From Methylocella tundrae (GTDB lineage: Bacteria; Pseudomonadota; Alphaproteobacteria; Rhizobiales; Beijerinckiaceae), in NCBI RefSeq assembly GCF_901905185.1, contig NZ_CABFMQ020000075.1:35163-99162 (forward strand): 64,000 bases of DNA. Direction: 5' to 3'. Below the pieces are notes generated by a model. That model saw only the letters and a list, made by a program, of their open reading frames with translations. It searched no databases and had not been told where the DNA came from. The first letter of the stretch is position 1; every line of letters begins with the position of its first letter. Below, one piece after another: positions 1-8,856 of the stretch. Position numbers and translations under genes: made by a program.

Positions 1-124
1 CCCGCATCCGCGCGTGATTGACGTTTCGGAAGGCACGCCTCTCGATCCGCTTCGCGACAAGACCTATGATTTGAATTACGCCAAGACCGTGCCCTCGGCA
101 AAGCAGATGGTGCTGCCGAATTAG
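1..124 (+). CDS. 3' end of an unidentified protein (partial)
   Basis: An open frame enters from the left edge and stops with TAG at 122-124. It encodes the last 40 residues of a protein, ending in KQMVLPN. The tail has no recognisable domain, and no function is assigned because most of the gene lies outside the window. It converges on rimO with about 90 bases between the two stop codons. Confidence 0.5.
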   Translation, partial: PHPRVIDVSEGTPLDPLRDKTYDLNYAKTVPSAKQMVLPN

Positions 125-214
125 ACGCTCAGCTTGCAAATCGGTCGGACGCCGCGGCGAGAAACGGTGCGCGGCCAGCCGTCATGACAGCGGTCCGGCT
201 CCCGTCGCCAAGAT

Positions 215-1585
215 TTACACGGCCGTTCCGTAAAGATCATAAGCGTCGCTTCGCTCGATCTTCACACTAACGATCTCGCCAGCCCGCAGCGGCCGCCGCG
301 AGACAATATGAACTTTCCCGTCGATCTCGGGCGCATCACCTTTCGTACGTCCTTCGGCCGCGCGCGGGCTTGCCTCATCGACGATGACTGAAAGCCGTTT
401 GCCGACTTTGTCTTTCAGTTTGCGCGTACTGACGGCCTGCGCTTGCTCCATGAAGCGGCGATAGCGAATGTCTTGCGTTTGCGGCTCTATATGCGGCAGA
501 CCGAGACCGTTCGCGGCGGCGCCTTCGACCGGCTCATATTTGAACGCTCCGACGCGGTCGAGCTTGGCCTCGCCGAGCCAGTTCATCAGAAATTCAAAGT
601 CGGCTTCCGTTTCGCCGGGAAAGCCGACGATGAAAGTGGATCTGATCGAAAGATCGGGACAGATCGAACGCCAACGCTTGATGCGTTCCAGCGTTTTCTC
701 CTGATCGCCCGGACGTTTCATCGCGCGCAAGACGCTCGGGCTCGCGTGCTGAAAAGGAATGTCGAGGTAGGGCAGGACGAGACCCGACGTCATCAGTTCG
801 ATGACGTCGTCTACGTGCGGGTAGGGGTAGACGTAATGGAGACGCACCCAGACCCCGAGGGAGCCGAGTTCGCGGGCGAGATCAATGAACTTCGCCCGGA
901 CGGCGCGATCGTGGAAGACACTTTCTGCGTAGCGCAGGTCAAGACCATAAGCGCTGGTGTCCTGAGAAATGACGAGGAGCTCCTTGACGCCGGCGGCGAC
1001 GAGCTTCTCGGCCTCGCGCAAAATGTCGGCCGCGGGACGTGAGACAAGATCGCCGCGCAGCTTCGGAATGATACAGAAGGAGCAGCGGTTGTTGCAGCCT
1101 TCGGAGATTTTCAGATAGGCGTAATGGCGCGGCGTCAGCTTGACGCCTTGCGCTGGCAGGAGGTCGAAGAGCGGATCATGCGGTGGGGCGACCGCGGCGT
1201 GGACCGCCTGCATCACTGATTCGAAAGCTTGTGGGCCGGTGATGCTGAAGATATTCGGAAAGCGCGTCTCGATTGATTCTGGCTCGGCGCCCATGCAGCC
1301 GGTGACGATGATCTTGCCGTTCTCCGCCGCCGCCGCACCAATCGCCGCAAGTGATTCGGCCTTGGCGCTGTCGAGAAAGCCGCAGGTGTTGACGATGACG
1401 GCTGCCGCTCCGTCATAGCTTTTGGTCAGCTCATAGCCTTCGGCCCGCAGGCGGCTGATGATCTGCTCGCTGTCGACGAGGGCCTTTGGACATCCAAGGG
1501 AGACGAACGCAATTTTCGGCGCCGCGGCGCCGCGAGGGGCGTCGCCGCCGGGGGCCGCTGCGCTGGGGGGAGGATCAAGTATCAT
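215..1585 (-). CDS. rimO: Ribosomal protein S12 methylthiotransferase RimO
   Basis: RimO is a radical-SAM enzyme that methylthiolates the conserved aspartate of ribosomal protein S12 in the cytoplasm. The N-terminal UPF0004 domain carries the auxiliary Fe-S cluster cysteines C32, C68 and C97 (in SLGCPK, NTCGF and TGCMG). The radical-SAM motif is C164-x3-C168-x2-C171 (CNNRCSFC). A TRAM-like domain occupies the last 70 or so residues. At 456 residues the length is normal, with a slightly long Ala/Pro-rich N-terminus before the first domain at about residue 24. SLGCPK with the following KALVDSE favours RimO over the tRNA enzyme MiaB. The gene stands alone, followed by a convergent partial gene. 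Confidence 0.95.
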   Translation of the reverse strand: MILDPPPSAAAPGGDAPRGAAAPKIAFVSLGCPKALVDSEQIISRLRAEGYELTKSYDGAAAVIVNTCGFLDSAKAESLAAIGAAAAENGKIIVTGCMGAEPESIETRFPNIFSITGPQAFESVMQAVHAAVAPPHDPLFDLLPAQGVKLTPRHYAYLKISEGCNNRCSFCIIPKLRGDLVSRPAADILREAEKLVAAGVKELLVISQDTSAYGLDLRYAESVFHDRAVRAKFIDLARELGSLGVWVRLHYVYPYPHVDDVIELMTSGLVLPYLDIPFQHASPSVLRAMKRPGDQEKTLERIKRWRSICPDLSIRSTFIVGFPGETEADFEFLMNWLGEAKLDRVGAFKYEPVEGAAANGLGLPHIEPQTQDIRYRRFMEQAQAVSTRKLKDKVGKRLSVIVDEASPRAAEGRTKGDAPEIDGKVHIVSRRPLRAGEIVSVKIERSDAYDLYGTAV

Positions 1586-1670
1586 CCGGTTGCTTTACAC
1601 GAGCGCATGCGCCTTGCAAGCGAAAGCGCGTCCGACCGGCGGCAGGCGGAAAAAGAGCGCGGAGCAACGC

Positions 1671-1698
1671 AAAAAAAACCCGGCCATTGCTGGCCGGG
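1671..1698 (-). terminator. Intrinsic terminator of the first porin gene
   Basis: Read on the minus strand, an 8-bp perfect stem (CCCGGCCA/TGGCCGGG) with loop GCAA is followed at once by eight T. It lies about 30 bases past the stop of the porin at 1730. A nearly identical copy follows the next porin. Confidence 0.85.
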
Positions 1699-1729
1699 CG
1701 TTCCTTTTTTGCAAGCTGAGGGCTTGATC

Positions 1730-2479
1730 TCAGTACTTGGCGACGACCGGAGCCGGCGGCCCGAAGGTGTCGAACTTGTAGCTGAAGCCGACCTGCACGC
1801 GGTTCTCGGTGATGCGGCGATTGGCGTAGGCGCCGAGCCCAACGAACGAATTGTTGGCATACACAGTGGAATGACCAAAATCGGCGTAGCGATATTCGGC
1901 GCGGATCGACCAGTTGTTGGTGACGGCATATTCGAGGCCGCCGCCAACGGTCCAGCCGACGCGGGTCGACGAAGCGCTGTCATAGCCGAACGGCGTTGAA
2001 ATGCTGCCGTTGAGACCAGCGAAGGCGACGCCGCCGGTGCCATAGATCAGGACGCGATCCCATGCGTAGCCGACGCGGCCACGAATCGAACCCTGAACGC
2101 TCATGTTCGAGCTGACCGTGGTCGGCACGCCGCCGACGACGCCCGAGATGCTCTTGCTCATGCTCGAACCATCGACATCGCCCTCGAGGCCGACGACGAA
2201 CTGGCTCAGCTGCAGGTTATAGCCGACGTGGGCGCCGCCGATGACGCCGCTATTGTTGGTGCTGAAGGCCGCATAATCGCCGAACGCGTCGCCGATATTG
2301 CTATTTGTCTTGCCCCAGGCGTAGCCGATCTGGCCGCCGATATAGACGCCAGTCCAGGTGAAGATCGGAACCGGCGGCACATAGACTGGCGGCGGAGCGC
2401 GTGAGGGAAGATCGGCCGCAAAGGCCGAGCCGGCCAGCGCGATCGCGCCAACCGATGCTAAAAGAATACGACGCAACAT
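1730..2479 (-). CDS. Outer-membrane beta-barrel protein, Omp25/Omp31-like (copy 1)
   Basis: This is a small outer-membrane beta-barrel of the type abundant in Hyphomicrobiales. A signal peptide of about 21 residues ends at SAFA-ADLP. A Pro-rich linker (PPPVYVPPVPIF) leads to the family opening WTGVYIGGQIGYAWG. Alternating aromatic strands follow, including NNWSIRAEYRYADFG and VQVGFSYKFD near the C-terminus. The length of 249 residues is typical. The ATG is preceded by AAGGAG. It is a close paralogue of the next gene downstream in coordinates, and a more distant one of the third. Its role is probably structural or a general porin; transport specificity cannot be read from sequence. Confidence 0.9.
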   Translation of the reverse strand: MLRRILLASVGAIALAGSAFAADLPSRAPPPVYVPPVPIFTWTGVYIGGQIGYAWGKTNSNIGDAFGDYAAFSTNNSGVIGGAHVGYNLQLSQFVVGLEGDVDGSSMSKSISGVVGGVPTTVSSNMSVQGSIRGRVGYAWDRVLIYGTGGVAFAGLNGSISTPFGYDSASSTRVGWTVGGGLEYAVTNNWSIRAEYRYADFGHSTVYANNSFVGLGAYANRRITENRVQVGFSYKFDTFGPPAPVVAKY

Positions 2480-2520
2480 AATGCTTTCTCCTTCCGGGGT
2501 TCAAAGCTTCCGCAAACTAC
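2480..2520 (-). promoter_or_regulatory. Conserved 5' leader of porin copy 1
   Basis: The leader shares TAGTTTGC, AAGCTT and GGAGAAAGC with the leader of porin copy 2, at matching distances from the start codon. TAGTTT (2514-2519 on the plus strand) may be the -10 element, but no convincing -35 box was found. The conserved block could instead be an untranslated-region element. Confidence 0.35.
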
Positions 2521-2664
2521 CGCGTTTCCGCTTGCGCACAACTGCTAGGGCGGGGAAATCGCCAATCGAAGCCCGTAATTTAGAGGGGTGTGGCGGGCAT
2601 GCCACATACGAATTCAAGATCCAGAGCCGACCGCTACAAATCTTACTAAGTCCTTAAAAATAAG

Positions 2665-2690
2665 AAAAAACCCGGCCATTGCTGGTCGGG
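2665..2690 (-). terminator. Intrinsic terminator of the second porin gene
   Basis: On the minus strand CCCGACCA, loop GCAA and TGGCCGGG form a stem with one G-T pair, followed by TTTTTT. A T-run on the other side (2691-2696) may make it work in both directions. It matches the terminator of porin copy 1 almost base for base. Confidence 0.8.
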
Positions 2691-2736
2691 CTTTTTAATC
2701 TTTACGCCTTGAAAGTTGAAGCCGAGACGCTTGGCC

Positions 2737-3522
2737 TCAATACTTGGCGACGACGGGAGCCGGCATGGCCGTGTCGAACTTGTAGCTGAAGCCGACCTGA
2801 ACGCGATTTTCGGTGATTCGACGATTTGCGAAGGCGCCGACGGCGGTCAAGCCCGGGAAAGCGAAGGAGTTCGCGGCGTAAACCGTGGAGTGGCCGAAGT
2901 CAGAGTAGCGATACTCCGCGCGGATCGACCAATTGTTGGTGACGGCATATTCGAGGCCGCCGCCGACAGTCCAGCCGACGCGGGTCGACGAAGCGCTGTC
3001 ATAGCCAAACGGAGTCGAAATGCTGCCGTTGACGCCCGCGAAGGCCACGCCGCCGGTGGCGTACAGGAGAACGCGATCCCAAGCATAACCGACACGGCCG
3101 CGAATCGAACCTTGGACGCCGAGGCTCGTGTGAACAGCGGTAGCGGGAGCAAAACCGGGAACGACGCCGAAGAGAGGAACATAGCCGTTCCAGGTCTTGC
3201 TCAAGCTGGAGCCGTCAACGTCACCCTCGAGGCCGACGACGAACTGGCTGAGCTGCAGGTTATAGCCGACATGCGCGCCGCCGATAACGCCACTGTTTGT
3301 GGTGCTGAAGGCCGCATAGTCGCCGAAGTTGTCGCCATAGCTGACGTTTGATTTACCCCAGGCGTAGCCGATCTGGCCACCGATATAGACGCCGGTCCAG
3401 GTGAAGATCGGAACCGGCGGCACATAGATTGGCGGCGGAGCCCGCGAGGGAAGATCGGCCGCGAAGGCCGTGCCGGCAAGCGCAACAGCGCCAACCGAAG
3501 CTAAAAGCATACGACGGAACAT
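2737..3522 (-). CDS. Outer-membrane beta-barrel protein, Omp25/Omp31-like (copy 2)
   Basis: This is a second small outer-membrane beta-barrel, 261 residues. The signal peptide ends at TAFA-ADLP and is followed by the same Pro-rich linker and WTGVYIGGQIGYAWG opening as copy 1. Long blocks are identical to copy 1, for example YNLQLSQFVVGLEGDVDGSS and STPFGYDSASSTRVGWTVGG. Copy 2 differs mainly by longer surface loops (around FGVVPGFAPATAVHT and SFAFPGLTAVG). An AAAGGAG ribosome site precedes the ATG. Shared leader and terminator indicate a tandem duplication of the entire transcription unit, followed by loop divergence. Confidence 0.9.
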   Translation of the reverse strand: MFRRMLLASVGAVALAGTAFAADLPSRAPPPIYVPPVPIFTWTGVYIGGQIGYAWGKSNVSYGDNFGDYAAFSTTNSGVIGGAHVGYNLQLSQFVVGLEGDVDGSSLSKTWNGYVPLFGVVPGFAPATAVHTSLGVQGSIRGRVGYAWDRVLLYATGGVAFAGVNGSISTPFGYDSASSTRVGWTVGGGLEYAVTNNWSIRAEYRYSDFGHSTVYAANSFAFPGLTAVGAFANRRITENRVQVGFSYKFDTAMPAPVVAKY

Positions 3523-3565
3523 AATTGCTTTCTCCTTTCAAGGGTTGGAAGCTTTTGCAAACTAC
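3523..3565 (-). promoter_or_regulatory. Conserved 5' leader of porin copy 2
   Basis: The leader contains TAGTTTGC, AAGCTT and AAGGAGAAAGC in the same order as in porin copy 1. TAGTTT lies at 3559-3564 on the plus strand. Its conservation between the copies suggests shared expression signals. Confidence 0.35.
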
Positions 3566-3744
3566 TCCGTTTCAGGTGACCAACAAACCGAGTCTAGGCA
3601 GAAATGGGCTTTTTCGAGACGCAATTCCCCTTGGTGTGACCTAGGAGCAACGGATTCGAAGGGATCGCTCTGGCGCAGCCGTTCCGAGCACAGCTTCTGG
3701 CTGTGTCACGCGCCGATATGTTCAAAAAAGGGCTTATAATATCA

Positions 3745-4467
3745 TTATCTTGCGATCCCCGAGGGAGGCAGCAGTCCGTCGAACTTGTAGCTGAAGCCGA
3801 CCCTAACGTCGTTGGTCGTGAGCGCATGATTAACGCCGGCGCCAGGGCCAGTTACAAAAGTATAGTCTGTCGAAGAGCCGAGATCCATGTAACGATATTC
3901 CGCCCGCACAGACCAGTTATTGGTCAGCGCGTATTCAACGCCGCCGCCAATGGTCCAGCCCGCGACCGACTTTCCGATTGAATTGTAGCCAAGGAAAGAT
4001 TGATAGTTGTTTGTGACGCTGGCGAAGGCGGCGCCTCCCGCCACATAGAAAAGCGCGTGGTCGAGCGCGAAGCCGAGCCGGCCGCGAATCGTCCCCTCCA
4101 CCGGAATCTGGGTGCCATAGGTGACGGGTCCGAAGCCGTAGGATCTGCTGATTCCGGTTCCGTCGACATCGCCTTCAACGCCGAGAACGACCTGATTGAA
4201 TTGCAGATTATATCCGACATGGGCGCCGCCGAGGACGCCATTGGGATTGTACTTGACGCCGGATATGGAATAGCCGGGCCCCCACGCCGAGAGAGCGCTG
4301 GTTCCCCACGCATAGCCGATCTGACCGCCGAGATAGAGCCCGCTCCAGGTAAAGACGGGAACTGCCGGAGCGTAGTCGCTTGGACCCTGGCCGTAGGGAA
4401 GGTCGGCGGCCAGCGCCGAGCCGGCCGTGGCGGCCGCGACGGTCGTCAGGAGCAATCTTTTGAACAT
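3745..4467 (-). CDS. Outer-membrane beta-barrel protein, Omp25/Omp31-like (copy 3)
   Basis: This is a third, more diverged member of the same porin family, 240 residues from the chosen start. The signal peptide runs to about SALA-ADLP. The family opening appears as WSGLYLGGQIGYAWG, and the C-terminal strands include NNWSVRAEYRYMDLG and VRVGFSYKFDG. The ATG at 4467 is chosen because AAGGAG sits 7 bases upstream and the signal peptide begins there. An upstream in-frame ATG at 4515 would add 16 residues without a ribosome site. Unlike copies 1 and 2, no T-tailed terminator was recognised downstream, and the leader is not clearly shared. Confidence 0.88.
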   Translation of the reverse strand: MFKRLLLTTVAAATAGSALAADLPYGQGPSDYAPAVPVFTWSGLYLGGQIGYAWGTSALSAWGPGYSISGVKYNPNGVLGGAHVGYNLQFNQVVLGVEGDVDGTGISRSYGFGPVTYGTQIPVEGTIRGRLGFALDHALFYVAGGAAFASVTNNYQSFLGYNSIGKSVAGWTIGGGVEYALTNNWSVRAEYRYMDLGSSTDYTFVTGPGAGVNHALTTNDVRVGFSYKFDGLLPPSGIAR

Positions 4468-4856
4468 GCTCGTCTCCTTTCCAAGGCAAGACGTTCGAAG
4501 CGTCGAAACGGCCACGAAGGCCCGTGGAAACGGTTCCGCTCTCAGGCCTGGCGTAAAGCATTCGCAGCTGGCGGCAGAGCGATCGGCTTAGCGTTTCGAA
4601 TTGCTTACGGGATAGGGGGAAACGGTTACTAAAATGTCTCGGAATATCCTTACCAAATCGCTTCAGCGGCAATTTGATGGATGAGCAGCCAAGCAGGCTC
4701 GGCGCGGGGCGTTGTCTCCCGCGAAGGTCAAGCGAGCGACCCATGCCGCCGCCGCGATTGGGCGCAACTGTTCGCGCCGCGATCGGGCTGACCACGCCGC
4801 GGCGTTTCGGGGAAAGACCTCCGAAGTATCGTTGGATCGGAGTGTGATACGCGCCC
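4468..4856. other. Intergenic region between porin 3 and chrA
   Basis: These 389 bases hold no convincing gene, RNA or T-tailed terminator. The region should contain the porin 3 promoter and the end of the chrA transcript, but no clear -35/-10 pair was recognised. Confidence 0.5.
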
Positions 4857-6086
4857 TTACGACATGATATGCGGTAGCGCGATCCCGCCAGCTGCGCTGA
4901 GGACGACCACGAACAAGGGCGGAGCACGCCATGCGGTGAGAAGCACAAAGCCCACGAGAGCGATTCCGAAGTCTCCCGGGCCGCCGACTGTACTGGTCCA
5001 AACAGGGTTGTAGAGCGCTGAGCCGAGCACACCGACGACGGCGGCGTTGACGCCGCGCATCATTGCTTGCGCCCTCGGGTGCTTCCGGAAGACATCCCAA
5101 AAGGGCAACGCGCCCAGCAGAATTAGCATGCCGGGAAGAAAGATGGCGAGGAGGCCCAGGACGGCGCCCGCCAGCCCACGCGGCTGCGCGCTGACCACGG
5201 TCCCAAGATAGGCCGCGAAGGTAAAGAGCGGTCCCGGCGCCGCCTGGGCGGCGCCGTAGCCGGCGAGGAAGGCGTTGTCGTCAATCCAACCAGGCGTGAC
5301 GAAAGCCTCGCGCAGTAAGGGCAATACGACGTGACCACCGCCGAAGACCAATGCGCCGGAGCGGTAGAAGGCGTCGAAGAGGGCGACAGGCTGGGAGCCG
5401 CCGAGGTCGCGCAGGACCGGGAGCCCAAAGAGGAGCCCGAAAAAGGCGGTCAAGGCGACGAATCCCACCCTGCGTGAGACAAGCACGACAACATGGTCAG
5501 CAGGAGAGGTCGGCGCGCCCCGGCAGAACCACAGCCCCGCAAGCGCGCCCAGCCCGATCGCAGCAACCTGCGCCGCGGACGAAGCGCTGAACAGAATGAT
5601 CAGCGCGGCGACAACAGCGATGGAAGCGCGCTCGCGGTCGGGACATAGCGTGCGCGCCATGCCCCACACGGCTTGGGCGATGATCGCAACGGCGACGAGC
5701 TGCAGTCCATGTAGCAGCCCGGCGCCAGTCGGACCGCTGAGCGCGGCCGCGCCATAGGCGAAGAGCACAAGGGCGATCGCCGACGGCAACGTGAAGCCGA
5801 CCCACGCCGCGAGCGCGCCGCCGTAACCGGCGCGAAGGAGCCCGATGGTAAACCCGACCTGACTACTCGTCGGACCCGGCAGGAACTGGCACAGCCCGAC
5901 AAGATCGGCATAGGCGTGTTCGTCGAGCCAGCGTCGGCGCACGACAAACTCGTCGCGGAAATAGCCGATATGGGCGATCGGCCCGCCGAAGCACGTGACG
6001 CCAAGCTTGAGGAAGACAAGCAGCACTTCAAGCGCCGAGCCTGTCCCCCGGTCTTTGATCGTGGCCGATTGCGCCGCGATCATCAT
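4857..6086 (-). CDS. chrA: Chromate transporter ChrA (two-domain CHR family)
   Basis: ChrA is an inner-membrane protein of the CHR superfamily, known for chromate efflux. The 409 residues form the usual long, two-half form. The N-terminal half carries FGGPIAHIGYFRDEFV and FLPGPTSSQ. The C-terminal half repeats the pattern as FGGGHVVLPLL and AAPGPLFTFAAYLG, with many hydrophobic helices between. It appears monocistronic; no chrB regulator is adjacent. A decayed multicopper-oxidase 3' end lies 42 bases upstream of its start, suggesting the gene sits in a remodelled metal-resistance neighbourhood. Substrate is inferred from family only. Confidence 0.92.
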   Translation of the reverse strand: MMIAAQSATIKDRGTGSALEVLLVFLKLGVTCFGGPIAHIGYFRDEFVVRRRWLDEHAYADLVGLCQFLPGPTSSQVGFTIGLLRAGYGGALAAWVGFTLPSAIALVLFAYGAAALSGPTGAGLLHGLQLVAVAIIAQAVWGMARTLCPDRERASIAVVAALIILFSASSAAQVAAIGLGALAGLWFCRGAPTSPADHVVVLVSRRVGFVALTAFFGLLFGLPVLRDLGGSQPVALFDAFYRSGALVFGGGHVVLPLLREAFVTPGWIDDNAFLAGYGAAQAAPGPLFTFAAYLGTVVSAQPRGLAGAVLGLLAIFLPGMLILLGALPFWDVFRKHPRAQAMMRGVNAAVVGVLGSALYNPVWTSTVGGPGDFGIALVGFVLLTAWRAPPLFVVVLSAAGGIALPHIMS

Positions 6087-6128
6087 CGCGTTTCTCCCCC
6101 GTATTGGCAGGTTCGCGAGCGCCGGCGC

Positions 6129-6323
6129 CTACGCATACTTGAAGAGCGCCATGAATCCGAAATCCATGTGGAGCTGCTGGTGGCAGTGGAAGAGCGCCGG
6201 GCCCGGAGTGCCGGCGAAAATCGGCTTGATCCACTCAGGTCGGCTCTCATGGAGCCGGATCACGTCTCGGCTGATGGCGCAGGGCGGCTGTCCGCCGGCC
6301 GAACTACGCCAAAGCGGGCGAGC
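6129..6323 (-). pseudogene. 3' relic of a multicopper oxidase gene
   Basis: On the minus strand an open stretch with no good start codon ends at TAG (6131-6129). Its last residues read PGPALFHCHQQLHMDFGFM, then ALFKYA. This is the C-terminal copper-binding signature of multicopper oxidases: HCH at the type 2/3 centre, with His and Met ligands of the type 1 site. Upstream the frame loses family resemblance within about 30 codons and meets an in-frame TGA at 6326-6324. The remaining three quarters of a normal oxidase is absent. It is read as a truncated, non-functional remnant; no mobile element borders it. Confidence 0.75.
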
Positions 6324-6392
6324 TCACCTCAGCCGACGCCCGCTTCAAGCTCAAGCGCCTCTACCGGTCAATCTGACTGGATCGAGCCGGTA

Positions 6393-6440
6393 GAGCGTTT
6401 TCCGATCGAATGGAGTCATTCGATCGATCAGAAATCGCTC
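6393..6440. repeat. Palindromic repeat element, unit 1
   Basis: The inner arms CGATCGAATG and CATTCGATCG (6403-6412 and 6417-6426, loop GAGT) match perfectly. The outer arms GAGCGTTTTC and GAAATCGCTC match imperfectly. The layout is that of rhizobial-type intergenic palindromes. Confidence 0.75.
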
Positions 6441-6455
6441 CAGATTCAAAGGCTC

Positions 6456-6504
6456 GAGCATATTCTTGTCGATCAGATCGAACCGATCTGATCGGAATAT
6501 GCTC
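6456..6504. repeat. Palindromic repeat element, unit 2, touching the petC stop
   Basis: The outer arms GAGCATATTC and GAATATGCTC (10 bp) enclose inner arms CGATCAGATCG and CGATCTGATCG (11 bp) with a 3-base loop; only TTGT is unpaired. The last base is the first base of the petC stop triplet on the plus strand. It would fold at the 3' end of the petABC transcript and could protect or terminate it, although no T-run follows. Confidence 0.75.
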
Positions 6505-7394
6505 TAGTGCGGGCCGACTTTCGCCCAGATACGTTTCTTCACGAGATAGAGGAGCGACGCGAAGATCACGAGATAGATGATGACGGCGAAGCCGAGGCTC
6601 TTTCGTGCTTCGAGCTTTGGCTCGGCGGCCCACATGAGGAAGGCCGAAACGTCCTTGGCGTATTGCGGGACTGTCTTTGGCGAGCCGTCAGTATAATCAA
6701 CGACGCCATCGCTCAAGGGCGGCGGCATGGCGATGCGGTGTCCGGGGAAGTATTCGTTGTAATTTGGGTTGTCGGCCTTCGAGTAGCCATTCAGAAGCGC
6801 ATAGATATAGTCTACGCCTTCCTCCTGATATTGGGTGAAGGCGTCGACGATAAAGAGCGGGAAACCGCGCTCGATGTCGCGCGCCTTGGCGAGAACCGAC
6901 ATGTCGGGCGGAGCGGCGCCAAGGGCGGCGCGCGCCGCTTGAGGATTGGGGAAGGGCGACGGGAAGTAATCCGACGGCCTGCCGGGACGCTCAAACATGT
7001 CGCCCGCCTCGTTCGGTCCATCCTTGACCTTGAAGGTGGCCGCGAGCGCCTTGACCTGATCTTCCGAGAAGGCGGGGCCGCTTGATGACGCCAGATCGCG
7101 GAAGGCGACCAGCTTCATCGAATGGCAGTTGGAGCAGACTTCATGATAGACCTGATATCCGCGCTGAAGCTGCGCCCGGTCGAACTTGCCGAAGGGACCA
7201 TAAAAGCTCCAGGACTGGCGCGCCGGCGCGGGATTCTCTTCGAGGGCCGGCGCGGCGGTTGCGGCTGATTGGTCGGCGGCGACAGAGCGCGTTCCGCCGG
7301 CGGTCAGAGCCAGGGCCAAGGCGCCGATGAGAGCCGTTCCGGCGCCCGCGGCGAATATCCTGCGAAGCCTCATGAATTCATTCCTTTTGGACAT
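6504..7394 (-). CDS. petC: Cytochrome c1 of the bc1 complex
   Basis: This is the heme c subunit of ubiquinol-cytochrome c reductase, anchored in the inner membrane with its heme domain in the periplasm. The protein has 296 residues. An N-terminal signal sequence is cleaved around residue 40. The heme site is CSNCH at 87-91, and the likely axial methionine lies in HRIAMPPPL. A single C-terminal transmembrane helix ends in a basic tail (KKRIWAKVGPH). It is the last gene of petA-petB-petC on the minus strand, 112 bases after petB. A second in-frame ATG at codon 8 is an alternative start. A large palindrome follows the stop directly. Confidence 0.96.
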   Translation of the reverse strand: MSKRNEFMRLRRIFAAGAGTALIGALALALTAGGTRSVAADQSAATAAPALEENPAPARQSWSFYGPFGKFDRAQLQRGYQVYHEVCSNCHSMKLVAFRDLASSSGPAFSEDQVKALAATFKVKDGPNEAGDMFERPGRPSDYFPSPFPNPQAARAALGAAPPDMSVLAKARDIERGFPLFIVDAFTQYQEEGVDYIYALLNGYSKADNPNYNEYFPGHRIAMPPPLSDGVVDYTDGSPKTVPQYAKDVSAFLMWAAEPKLEARKSLGFAVIIYLVIFASLLYLVKKRIWAKVGPH

Positions 7395-7506
7395 CAGCCG
7401 TCGATCTTGCTTTTTAGAGCGCTCTCGAGCGACGCTTAACCGGACTTAAGCAAATGCGACAAACACGGGCAGGCAGTTTCCCGACGCCGGGAAACCGGAA
7501 GAGTCT

Positions 7507-8760
7507 CTAGTGACCCGCCAGCGCGGGGCTCGCGTCCGCCTGCTCGCCGAGCACGGCTTCCGAGATGGAGGCGGGCACCGGCCGTGTCGTCTCGAAATGA
7601 CTGAGCAGAGGCAAAATCACCAGGAAGTGGAAGAAATAATAGGCCGTGAGGACGCGTCCGGCGAGAACGGCGCCGCCTGCCGGAGGCTGCGAGCCGACAT
7701 AGCCGAGCAACACCGCATCGACGACGAAGATCCAGAAGAAGATTCTGAAGAGCGGGCGATAGGCCGCCGATTTGACCTTCGCGGTATCGAGCCAGGGCAG
7801 CACGGCGAGGATCAGCACAGCGCCGAACATGGCCAGAAAGCCGCCGAGCTTCGAGGGGATCGACCGCAGGATCGCGTAAAAGGGCAGGTAATACCATTCA
7901 GGCACGATATGAGGCGGCGTCTGGAGCGGGTTGGCCACGATGTAATTATCGGCGTGGCCGAGGTAATTCGGGATGTAGAACACGAACCAGGCATAAAGGA
8001 CGAGGAAGCAGGTCAGCGCAAACCCATCCTTGACGGTAAAATAGGGATGGAAGGGCAGCGTGTCTTTCTCGCTCTTCGGCTCGACGCCCGCGGGATTGTT
8101 CGAGCCCGGCACATGCAGCGCCCAAATATGCAGCACGACCACGCCGGCGATCATGAAGGGGAGCAGATAGTGCAATGAAAAGAAGCGATTAAGCGTTGCG
8201 TTGTCGACCGAATAGCCGCCCCAGAGCCATGTCGTGATCGCGTCGCCGACGAGGGGGATCGCGGAAAACAGGCTGGTGATGACGGTCGCGCCCCAAAAGC
8301 TCATCTGACCCCAGGGCAGGACATATCCCATGAACGCGGTGGCCATGGAGAGCAGGTAGATGAGGAAGCCGATCAGCCACAGGACTTCGCGCGGCGCCTT
8401 ATAGGATCCGTAATACATGCCGCGAAAGATGTGGATGTAGAGGCCGAGGAAGAACATCGAGGCGCCGTTGGCGTGCCAATAGCGAAGCAGCCAGCCGAAA
8501 TTCACGTCCCGCATGATGTGTTCGACCGAGTCGAACGCGAGATCCGCGTTCGCCGTGTAATGCATGGCGAGCACGACGCCCGTGGCGATCTGCGAGACCA
8601 GCAGGAAGGCGAGGATGCCGCCGAACGTCCACCAATAATTCAGATTGCGCGGATTGGGGAAAACCACAAAGGAAGAGTGCATCAACCCGAGGATCGGCAA
8701 CCGGCTTTCAAGCCACTTCGCAGCCGGATGCTTTGGGACGTAGGTCGAATCTCCGCTCAT
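7507..8760 (-). CDS. petB: Cytochrome b of the bc1 complex
   Basis: This is the membrane core of ubiquinol-cytochrome c reductase, carrying two b hemes and both quinone sites. The 417-residue protein has the expected heme ligand pairs: H96 and H110 (HANGAS and YIHIFRG) with H197 and H211, 14 residues apart in each pair. The quinol-oxidation signature PEWY is present ([10 protein letters not shown]). Eight or so hydrophobic helices are visible, and the length fits the alphaproteobacterial form. It lies between petA and petC in the same direction, with gaps of 96 and 112 bases. Confidence 0.97.
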   Translation of the reverse strand: MSGDSTYVPKHPAAKWLESRLPILGLMHSSFVVFPNPRNLNYWWTFGGILAFLLVSQIATGVVLAMHYTANADLAFDSVEHIMRDVNFGWLLRYWHANGASMFFLGLYIHIFRGMYYGSYKAPREVLWLIGFLIYLLSMATAFMGYVLPWGQMSFWGATVITSLFSAIPLVGDAITTWLWGGYSVDNATLNRFFSLHYLLPFMIAGVVVLHIWALHVPGSNNPAGVEPKSEKDTLPFHPYFTVKDGFALTCFLVLYAWFVFYIPNYLGHADNYIVANPLQTPPHIVPEWYYLPFYAILRSIPSKLGGFLAMFGAVLILAVLPWLDTAKVKSAAYRPLFRIFFWIFVVDAVLLGYVGSQPPAGGAVLAGRVLTAYYFFHFLVILPLLSHFETTRPVPASISEAVLGEQADASPALAGH

Positions 8761-8856
8761 GCTCTCGTCTCTGCCATGGTGTGCCGCGTGGAAATCTGCG
8801 AGTCGGCTTGCGGTCGCCCGCCTGAGGCGCGGACGGTATGCCGTTTCGCCTCAAGC

